DNA from: Isoetes taiwanensis
Taxonomy: Eukaryota > Streptophyta > Lycopodiopsida > Isoetales > Isoetaceae
Reading direction: 5' to 3'
Length of the DNA stretch: 64,000 nucleotides
Assembly (NCBI GenBank): GCA_021234155.1
Contig: JAJEKV010000057.1
Location: 4,993,821-5,057,820 of the forward strand
Shown: positions 55,398 to 64,000 of the stretch, one piece after another
How the letters are laid out: every line of letters starts with the position of its first letter
Numbering within the stretch: position 1 is the first letter of the stretch
Notes under the pieces: model-generated
Told to the model about the DNA's origin: nothing
What the model saw: only the letters and a program-made list of their open reading frames with translations
Database searches by the model: none
Made by a program: the position numbers and the translations under genes

Positions 55398-55882
55398 CAT
55401 CGAATGTTGCAGCTTCTTCATAATCCTTCTGCTGTGAGAACAAAGAATGGAGCAAATACAATGAGAAAATAGTGCCTAATCTAAGCTTTGGCTGCATCGA
55501 ATGTTGCAGCTTCTTCATAATCCTTCTGCTGTGAGAACAAAGAATGGAGCAAATACAATGAGCAAATAGTGCCTAATCTAAGCTTTGGCTGCATCGAATG
55601 TTGCAGCGTCTTCATAATCCTTCTGCTGTGAGAACAAAGAATGGAGCAAATACAATGAGAAAATAGTGCCTAATCTAAGCTTTGGCTGCATTGAATGTTG
55701 CAGCTTCTTCATAATCCTTCTGCTGTGAGAACAAAGAATGGAGCAAATACAATGAGAAAATACTGCCTAATCTAAGCTTTGGCTGCATCGAATGTTGCAG
55801 CTTCTTCATAATCCTTCTGCTGTGAGAACGAAGAATGGAGCAAATACAATGAGAAAATAGTGCCTAATCTAAGCTTTGGCTG
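55398..55882 (+). repeat. Minisatellite, five 97-bp units
   Basis: The unit CATCGAATGTTGCAGCTTCT...CTAAGCTTTGGCTG occurs five times head to tail at exact 97-base spacing (starts 55398, 55495, 55592, 55689, 55786), with only single-base differences (for example CAGCGTC in unit 3, TACTGCC in unit 4). 485 bases in total. No frame runs through all units. Confidence 0.95.
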
Positions 55883-57345
55883 TTGTAAAATAATTTCTCA
55901 GCATTTGGAGATCCTACATGCTGGAGTTACTCTAACAATCAGACATGAAACAGAATTTTACCAGGTGAGCCTCATGTTATACCAGGTGAGCAAATTGCTT
56001 GCATAAATTGAGGGTGCATATATCAGGCAACTGTTATGTTGATTCTGTTCTTGGCAGGCCTTGACACCAAAGGACACAGCAAGAGAAAATACCAGTAATC
56101 AAACTTTCCATTGTGTGCTCTTTATGTCAAATGCAGCTTGGGAGTGGCGGCCGTACAACAGACTTCTCTCATAACTTAAGCTAGCATATAGTGCTAGAAG
56201 TGCATACCCACAAAGCTTAGCTTGCAAGTATACAATGGATTTATCGACAGCGAAAGTGCATCTTTGGTGGTGCTAAATTAGGGATCCACATTAACATTGC
56301 TAATTTGCTGTTCGGGCCAAAAGAAATTCAACACAAAGATTTGGCCCACATATAGACTTTCCTCTATGGCCAACCTTGTCCATGTATCCAGTAGAGCCAA
56401 CCGGGAATGGAAAATAATAACATGGATGAGAAGAAATTTGAATGGTCCTTGTCTTAGGCGGTCAAAGGGTGCAAATGAAGAATTGTGAATCTGCATGCAA
56501 ATCCCATTGGGATCCCGAATCCTTGCTGCCATACTTTACTACACATTCTGATGTAACAATCTTGTAAAAGCCTAATGATTTCATATTAAAGATTTCAGAT
56601 TTATTCTACTTAGACCTCTTGTTAGTACTTACTTAGACCCTCTTGTCAAAACCCAAGAATCAACTTACCCGATGAGAGGAAGCGACCACAAAAATTTCAA
56701 AATGGTGCATCAAATAAAAGGAGCAATCAACTCACGGATTGCTCGGGGTTTGGCAATGGATCCACCGGCATTTCAAAACACTTGTGCGTAGAGTCCCGCA
56801 TATGAAAACATAATAAAGCTTGAACATAAAGAAGGAATCATACTTAGCATTACACAAAACAAAAAAAAACCCACCTAGTTGATCAATCGAATGCAGTAAA
56901 CTTCTTTGGGCGCCTAGTTCCTAACGCAGAGGTATCCCCAACCTGTTAAAAAATCTACTGTAAAACCGGACCAATGGCCATTCAGGCACTTACCATTACA
57001 TAAAAAAACACCTACCAAAGCCGAATCACGGCAAGCCTCAAAGCGTCAATATGCCCACCGCTTCCTCGACTCTGAGGTTTTATGCTCTGAGCTTTATGGA
57101 AACACGAGAAAGAAATTCACCAACTTCGGTTTTATACAAGATCTGGCCGAGCTTGATTGTCTCATTGCCATAGCTTTACCTGCAGCTCCACTCGCCTTAA
57201 GTATCCAAGCGAGGTGGTAGCGGCGCTCTTGGTAGATGTGAATCGGCTTTGAGGCAACAAAAGCCGAGTGAGAAAAAAATTGTAGTAAGCTAACCCACCG
57301 AAATGCTTCTTCCATCTAAATTCCATCATTCAATGCTGGCGGGCC
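55883..57345. other. Intergenic DNA, no gene seen
   Basis: Frames at 56278-56532 (minus) and 57094-57315 (minus) have no recognisable domain. CTGTTAAAAAATC at 56942 resembles the start of the LTR at 57346 but does not continue. Confidence 0.3.
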
Positions 57346-58034
57346 TGTTAAAAAACCCGTAATTTAATTTCGTCAACTTGGATCCCCGAGGAGGGGAAGT
57401 TGGATGCCAGAGGGGGAGCCGCAAGATGAAGGGAACGCCGCATGCGGCGTTACATGCGGCGTTCCTTGGCACAAATTCCAACATCCTCCAAAAATAAGAA
57501 AGAAGATGATTATTTGGGGCAATGGTCGAAAAAGCCAATTTCAGCTTCTGAGTATGTGGGATATTAAGTCCAGACGAAAAATCCAAGATTAGCAGTTGAA
57601 CTTTGAGCCGATCCGATCCTAAACCGTCGGAGATGCAATATAGAAGATTGAAGCAGATAAAATAAGGGGCATTCGGCAGCAAAGGATTGAACGAGGTGTC
57701 CGCCTGAAGCTCGAAAGGAAGAGTCAAAGCTGCTACAGTAATATGGTCAATAACACAGCTACAGTAAAACGCTACAGTATTTTTCATGAATATTTCAATG
57801 GTTAAATGATTATATTCATAGATAAAGACGTCATTTGATATTTGAACTAGGTGATTCAAGGAATTGAATTGATGAATTAAAACTTGGGATAAGTGACCAC
57901 ATCTTGGCTCCCAAGGTTGAAAGATTGTGTTTGCAAATAATTCCATTGAATCTAAGCCATTGTTTTTCAAATAATTGACTTATTGTGCTAGGCATAAATT
58001 GCAAGGTTGCAAGCTATTGTTTGAAAATCTAACA
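57346..58034 (+). mobile_element. 5' LTR of a copia-like retrotransposon
   Basis: 689 bp bounded by TGTTA (57346) and TAACA (58034), the short inverted ends of LTRs, and followed after one base by a primer-binding site. It contains the inverted repeat GGAACGCCGCATG / CATGCGGCGTTCC (57430-57465). A 214-codon antisense frame across it is not credible. No 3' LTR was found in the window. Confidence 0.75.
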
Positions 58035-58035
58035 G

Positions 58036-58047
58036 TGGTATCAAAGC
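58036..58047 (+). promoter_or_regulatory. Primer-binding site for initiator tRNA-Met
   Basis: TGGTATCAAAGC, one mismatch from the classic TGGTATCAGAGC complementary to the 3' end of plant tRNA-iMet, two bases past the LTR end. Used to prime minus-strand synthesis in copia elements. Confidence 0.8.
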
Positions 58048-58083
58048 TACAGTTTGGAGCTAGTCTATTAAATCAGATAGAGG

Positions 58084-58259
58084 TCTACAAGGGTGGATCT
58101 GGGTTCCAAGTATGGAAAGATGCAATGATTCACCTCTTGGAGGTTGAAGATTTGTGGGAGCTGGTAGATTCCAACAGCAATTTGACTGCGAGTACTGGTG
58201 TTTTGATCAGGACGGCTTCAGCCGGATCTGTGGCAGGAGGAGCTAGAGGTGCTGATTAA
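58084..58259 (+). pseudogene. Truncated copia gag start
   Basis: Reads EVYKGGSGFQVWKDAMIHLL, EVEDLWELVDSN, the start of copia gag (a nucleocapsid/capsid precursor). It is followed by Ala/Gly/Ser-rich text and a stop at 58259. No zinc knuckle, protease, integrase or RT follows, so the element is 3'-deleted. Confidence 0.65.
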
Positions 58260-58329
58260 TCTTCACCTGCTGGTGCTGGGAGTGGTAGTACAGGTGGTAC
58301 TATACATGGAAGCACAATTTCATTATAAT

Positions 58330-58640
58330 GGGAAAATTTTTAGTAAACTGGATTTTTTTTATTTTGGGGGTTGTATAGACTTTATGCAGGGGTTGTATAC
58401 ACGTGTATAGTACCCTGTATCATAGACCTTATGCAGGGGTTGTATACACCACCATGAAATATTTAGAAAACATATTTACTCGGTATCATACACCTTCTGC
58501 ATGTGTTAGGTACACAGGTATGACACCCATGTATCATACATATATTTTTAAGATACATGAATAGATTTATAGACCTTTGCCGGGTGTATGATACGTGAGT
58601 AGTACACATGTATCATACATATGTTTGTAGCATACAAGCC
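58330..58640. repeat. Cluster of palindromic GTATCATAC-type repeats
   Basis: ATGTATCATACATAT, GTATCATACACC, GGGTTGTATACACGTGTATA and GTATGATACG recur in both orientations over 300 bases, with TTTATGCAGGGGTTGTATA twice (58380-58450). Non-coding. Possibly the relic of an element with subterminal repeats. Confidence 0.6.
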
Positions 58641-58769
58641 TCAACCGATCTTACATCCTTCTTTGGCAACTAAATAAATGCACCCTCTTGCTTCACCAAT
58701 GTTATCACTTTTGACACATGATTGGAAGTTCAATAGATGGCACCACAGATTTCGTGATCTCTGTTGCTA

Positions 58770-59075
58770 CATTCAATGGATCAACATCCTTGCCATGAAG
58801 GGTGGCTCTCTTTACCCCAAATGGCATGTATAATTGCCCTCGTTGGCGCTCCCCAAATGGCTCCATGGGGGTGCCCCTGGGTATACCCCCCCCCCCCCCA
58901 CCACCCCCCCCCCTTCCCCAACTCCCCATTTGGGGGGTATATCTACTCCCCTAGCAACCAACCAGGAAATGGGGTATACCTGCTGACACCCCCAAATGAA
59001 GCCATTTGGGGTATACCTACCCCAAAAAAGTTAAAAAAAAAAAAAAAAAATTATATATAAAAAAAAAAAAAAATG
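58770..59075. repeat. Low-complexity block: CCATTTGGGGTATACC motifs, C-tracts, A/T run
   Basis: CCAAATGG / CCATTTGGGG words recur six or more times (58818-59012), enclosing a nearly pure C tract with CACC spacers (58886-58920) that would give G-quadruplex potential on the minus strand. It ends in A-rich sequence at 59033-59073. Confidence 0.7.
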
Positions 59076-61050
59076 CAACAAGGTCCTACTCTCCTTGTTG
59101 CTTCTATAAAGAATGTTCTAAAAAATGAACATGACGTCGAGGCCTTCCTGACCTACGGATGGAGGCAGGATTTTTTATTATATGGAGCTGGTATATGTTG
59201 GCTAAAGAGTATTGGAATTATGAAACATTACATACACTTCATAAGCCATTGGTATTTTATGACAAAATGTGAGTATGGAGTCACATATTCTCATATTGCT
59301 AATATTGGACATGTGTGACATTATTTGAAAAAAACAAATGCTACATGCTAACATTGGATGCAAAGAAAAGGACAAGTGTGTAAAATTTGCATGCGATAAC
59401 ATTGTATGTGTATTATCAAAGAAAAAGGTCACATTTATTTGGACGATGATACACATATGGAATATGGAAGCAAAAATCTAAAGGAAAAGGTGACATGCAT
59501 TTGGACGATGGGGTGTCATATGAACTATGGAAGCAAAACTCTATTTACCATGTAAGTCTTTTAAATGTAAGAAATATTTTTTGGCATGCAAAATATCTGG
59601 CCGAAAGGGAATTTAGGGCAAGTGCCTGTAATATCAGGGTAAATAAATTGGAGCGATCCGGCAGCACATCTCATGGATTGCTTGAGCGGCAGCACATCTC
59701 ATGGATTGCTTGAGGTGCACATCTTGTCCTATATGCTGTTGCTGGCTTTATCTACTTAGGGCATGGCTTTGGCATTTCGACCTCTTTAGCTTTGATTACG
59801 GGATGCCAACATTGATGAACATGCGACAGAAAGATCAAGTAGGCAATATAGTTGTAGTTGTGCAAGAAGAGCGGGGCGATGCATGGAAAAGGGGACGATG
59901 CATGCTATTCTTGGCCATTCCATGGAGAAACAACCATTTGGGGCTTCAGGTTGTGGATGAAAGCAAGATAAAGAACTATCTGAGCCAATCGGGTTCTATA
60001 AGTTTTGAAATGTTTTTCCATTTGGTTACAATGATGTCTTGTTTGGATCTGCTTTGTACTTGGATGAGCATTTGGTTATGCAATAGCAATAGGTAGATCG
60101 GGGTCCTTTGGACTTACAAACCGAAAAAGCATCTATGGAATAGGTGAATAATAGATTTGTTTGCTTAGTATCCAAATATTGTGATAAATATTGAGCCATG
60201 TGATTCCTGCAGATTCTGAAAGCAAAATCATAAACAATGCTTATTGTATAGTTGATCTGTATGAGAATACTATTATAAAAGTAGGAAAAACTGCATCTAT
60301 TTGGGAAATAATAATTTGTTGCATCATGCCTATAGAAAATTGTTAAGGGGCTTAAATTCTATTTACAACATTCTTTGTGATATCGTGGTTGTTGAGAATC
60401 TGGTCAGATCTGGTTGAGAATTGGCTATGTATGAAGGATGACTCATATGCTTTGTGCGAATTAGTGATTGGAAGCAGATGACAATTTAAGGTCTTAATAT
60501 AAAATACATAGACATAATGTCTAGTACTTGGACTAGATAATTGAGCCACTGATTTATGCAGGCATGCATACCACAGCATAATTATTTGATATATGCTTAG
60601 ATGCTGTGAAAAATGTCTAATATAGATGGAGATTAATTTAATTTTTGATAACAAGCAGTGTGAAGGGGGGTAACCTCAGAGGACCCCATGACACCTGCTA
60701 GTAGCTTAGGCTTTTACCCATGTTCTTGGCTAACTGTCCTTTGGTTCTACTGCAGGTAACAGGGTCCTCTGCTCTCTGTTGTGTTTTCAATGCATGATGA
60801 CTTTGAAACGTTTGGGCTCTGCTATTATTTTTAGTGGAGCAACAATGATTACATTTGGAAACTTGCAATGGTGATTGTATTTTTGGTGGTACATCCACTA
60901 TTTATAAGGTAAATTATTGTCATTTGAATATTTTGAAGTCGTTACTGGAATAATAGAAAATTTTGAATGGCAAAACTGATATATGTTTTGTTCTTCATAA
61001 AGTTTTAAATATAAATGATATGAAAAGGAAAAAGATGTAACCAGGTCTAT
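59076..61050. other. Intergenic DNA with local tandem duplications, no gene recognised
   Basis: A 28-bp unit CGGCAGCACATCTCATGGAT+TGCTTGAG is repeated perfectly at 59659-59686 and 59687-59714. A roughly 70-bp unit (AAAAGGTCACATTTATTTGG / AAAAGGTGACATGCATTTGG) is duplicated at about 59425-59545. A plus frame at 59701-60096 (131 codons) has no recognisable domain. Confidence 0.35.
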
Positions 61051-61055
61051 GTCTT

Positions 61056-63710
61056 AATAGAATAGAATAGAATAGTTTTTTTATCGTCCACTGAGACCAA
61101 TCGGCCTATGGGACCCAGAAGGAGCGCAGCAAACTTATTACTGTCTGGGTTAAAAAACCCCCGCCCCGAAGGGTTTTCGAGGGAAAAACCGTGGCAGTAA
61201 TAAGAATGCTGTCAAACTGTACAAGTATACATCATCGTGAAATAAATGTGTATGTACATGTCAAGTGCGTGTCCGAGGACATAGCTGATCTCGCATGTCC
61301 ATGACCTCCTGAAGGTATGATCCTAGCATCCGTATGGATGCCGTGCTCAATGTCACATGTAGCGGCTGGCGGGCCTGACCAACTTCGGCATAGCGTCCGG
61401 ATTTGATCATATCTTTGGGCAACTTTGAAGGGTATGAGATTCATCCTCAATGACTCCCATTTGGCGGCATTGTGAGAGCACGCCCCGGCGTGGCTCACCA
61501 ATCCATCTACTGTCTCAATTCGAAGATGATGTGCCCTGTGCGAATGGAGGCAATGAGTGCGTCTTTTCATGGGCAAGTGGGTGCGCGGGTAGCATTGTGG
61601 GCCTCGTTCCAATGTGGGATTTATGTGGTATTTGGTAGTGTCTTTGTCTTGACCTGTTCAAGGGGCTGGCATCCCAAAGCTTGCTGATGAAGCAAGTGTC
61701 AAGATATTGCCTCAAGCTATGGTGATGCGCCTCTGTTTGCACATGTATGCACTGTGCTCTGCACATTCCATCTAGCCATCCATTGAGCTCTCTTTTCCCT
61801 CCAGCCTTGGGCCTTGAGGCGTTGTGGCCCCATTGCCATGATATAAGCTAGTTTTGGAAGGCGAGCATCGTCCATGTTGACCACCTTCGAAAATAGACAA
61901 TGTGGCGATCAAGGGCGCCCCTCGAAGAGGCAAGAATCCTGTTTCTACTTGATAGAATTTGATATGGGATTGTGGACTTCACCCCTAGTGCTCGTACCAA
62001 GAAGGCTTTTACGCACCTGCTCCAAGTCATTCCAAGTAGCGAGGGATACCATCGGGCCCCATACTTCAACCCCGTATAAAAGGACGGGCTCCACTAAGAC
62101 TTTGAGCAGGTGTGGTGATGGGTCCAATCATACAACTCCGCTCTATGACTATTGTTTTGCATTGCATATAGTGCTTTCCAGCCCATGCCCGTAACTTCGT
62201 AGCCGTATGGATGTGTCCCGGTGCATAGTAGGCGGAAACTCCACTCCCAAATATTTGTATGTGGATGCTACTTCCACATTACGCCCTCGATAGCGGAAGG
62301 AGGGATCCTACCGTCGTGAAGATGATATGAAAACCACCTTAGTCTTGGCCAAGTTGACGGCGCATATCGGTCGCTTGACAAAATGTGTCCGGGGCATCGA
62401 GATGTCGTTGCATGTCTGCTGGTGTATGCGCTAGGAGGTCCACATCATCAGCATATATTAAGCTTGCTTGATGATCCGGTAGAGAAGGTGAGCCCCGTCG
62501 CCCCCATTATCGACAAGCCGACTCTCAATTGATCAATGTAAAGCCCAAACAATGTTGGGGAGAGAGGGCATCCACTGGCGAACCCCGATACTACTATCAA
62601 ATGGTTGGCTTGTCGGGAACGCAACCGGCAGAGCATCTTTCATAAAGCACCTGTGCATTACGCGCAAATCTCACAGGAACCCCGGTATGTCGCCCAATCT
62701 TGCCCATAGTTTTCCGAGGCCGCGGTGTCAAATGCCTTTGCAAAATCCACGAAGCAACAATATAGATCCCGGCGGGGTTCTGGCATCTTCAACGAGCTTC
62801 GCAATGTGAAGATGTGGTCAATGGTTGAGTGTCGAGTCCGAATCCTGCTGGGTGAGGGCCATTATCTCTTTGCCTCGCCTTGACTGTCAATTCTTTGCTC
62901 GAGAATCCGGCAAGCAATTTTGCAAACACCGAACTGACCATGATTGTTCGGTAATTGGGCAGGCGGTCGGGTCACCGCCTTATAGATGGGAACAACTCGC
63001 TATTGGTCCAGCCTTTGCATCCGGGGAAGCCTTCTGTAATGCCTTGTTGAACAAGGCGGTCAAAGACCGGTATTATGGACGACCGCGCCCACTTAAGCAA
63101 TTACGCGCATGCCATCCGGTCGGGGCTTTCCCATTGGCAAGACGCCGTAAGCCTTGTTCCACGCCCGAATCGTGATTTCCAAGATGGGGCCTTCTTGCGG
63201 GGGGTAATTTGCATGTGCACCACGAGGGTCGTATAGGCTATTGCAAGTATTGCCTCCACTTGCTTTCGGGAGTGATGTTCCCCTGTGAAACATCTTGCGG
63301 CTTTCTAAGAACCCTTCGCCGAAGGTCACAGGGTGACGTTCTGGGAGATAAAACATTTCCCTTTGATGTCTTTGCAATGTACCTAGCTTTCTTAGCTTTA
63401 AGGAAGGCCTTGTCTTGTCGACCGCATGTGGGCGTAAAAGCGGTGCGTGACTTGGCGGGCCAGCGTTTGTGTTCCTTGCACTCTGCATCAAACCATTGAT
63501 TACGTGGGAAGGTTGTGTTCCTGGAGGTCCGTCGCGGGCGGCTTATCCCAAAGCATCTCTCTGCCGCAGTCCTAAGCACATCAGTTAGCCGGGCTGTCTG
63601 CTGCTCTAGTGTAGGATATTGCAAAATTTCTGCCAGGTCATCTATAAGCATCTGGGCATAAGCCCCCGCATGTTCATAATCCAATCGCAGCTGAGGCATG
63701 TGAGGAGCAA
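61056..63710 (-). mobile_element. Non-LTR retrotransposon (LINE), 5'-truncated, copy 2
   Basis: Minus strand. The 3' tail is an ATTCT repeat (61056-61075), then a 3' UTR hairpin, then ORF2 in several frames. From 63699: MPQLRLDYEHAGAYAQMLID, RNQWFDAECKEHKRW; RT: AYGVLPMGKPRPDG (about 63130), GFASGCPLSPTLFGLYIDQL (about 62560), YADDVDLLA (62456-62430), and a C-terminal VEPVLLYGVEVWG (about 62080). The endonuclease domain is missing: homology to copy 1 starts at the linker, so the copy is 5'-truncated as usual for LINEs. Many frameshifts, largely at CAG/CTG-type words. Confidence 0.85.
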
Positions 63711-64000
63711 TGCATGTACACCTGTATGCATTGAGAGCTGCAAATTGAATCTTGATTTAGACAAAGGTCTTGATTAAGATTAATGGTCTGGTCTGTACCA
63801 GACTTAAGGGTTTTTTTTTATATAATCTCAGTTTACTGGTTATACCAGTAACTTAGGCCGTGGTTATTTTCAGGTGTTTACATTGTACTAAACTTCAAAT
63901 GATGGTATTTTCATAGGAACACGACAGATTGCATGAAGATGACGTCATGGACATGGACATGATGTCAACAACCAATGTATATTGGTCATGAAGAAAAAAA
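63711..64000. other. Flank of LINE copy 2, no gene seen
   Basis: AT-rich sequence with GTCTGGTCTGTACCAGAC (63787-63804) forming a short palindrome. Nothing recognisable. Confidence 0.3.

Noticed and set aside
57326-57970. Minus-strand open frame of 214 codons
   Set aside because: It lies antisense across a copia LTR, with no domain; chance frame in the LTR.

Overview
The window reads as nuclear DNA of a land plant with a large, repeat-rich genome. Spliceosomal introns (GTAAGT...CAG), decayed PPR genes of the LSP/DYW kind, an MTA-type RNA methyltransferase fragment, copia, hAT, Helitron and LINE remains, and a Penelope-like element together point to a seed-free vascular plant (fern or lycophyte); that placement is inference. 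No operons, CRISPR arrays or credible tRNA genes were seen. Only one ordinary host gene looks complete: a two-exon GT47 exostosin-family glycosyltransferase (48163-49626).

Layout. 1-8250: intergenic DNA with local duplications, a 1.6-kb GATTC-based satellite (5275-6895) and a Helitron 3' end (7462). 8251-9212: a hAT MITE beside a PPR fragment. 11195-14604: a 1.7-kb PPR-containing segment present twice on either side of a 13-N gap, probably an unmerged assembly overlap. 16706-17554: an unidentified membrane-protein-like fragment. 17743-20979: a candidate mobile element encoding a Rep-class HUH endonuclease without a helicase (Replitron-like), with a second small ORF. 21100-24418: a LINE carrying two nested MITEs and an internal deletion. 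25591-33689: an 8.1-kb retroelement with about 2-kb direct terminal repeats and an intact Penelope/TERT-type reverse transcriptase on the minus strand.

35830-36330: another PPR fragment. 38844-39449: two exons of an MTA/METTL3-like m6A methyltransferase with the DPPW catalytic motif and apparent lesions. 40702: Helitron end. 44116-44572: a fold-back element with a perfect 122-bp inverted repeat. 48163-49626: the GT47 gene, with a possible divergent non-coding transcript to its left. 50.6-51.8 kb: two more Helitron ends. 53341-53960: LINE-3'-related repeat. 55398-55882: five 97-bp tandem repeats. 57346-58260: a copia LTR with PBS and gag start. 61056-63710: a second, 5'-truncated LINE on the minus strand.

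Two themes stand out. First, two little-described element types (HUH-Rep element and Penelope-like element with long direct repeats) sit 5 kb apart, both with intact main ORFs. Second, wherever two copies of the same sequence can be compared, they differ mainly at CAG/CTG trinucleotides. This looks like a base-calling artefact at CHG-methylated cytosines, and it may explain several apparent stops and frameshifts called as pseudogene lesions.
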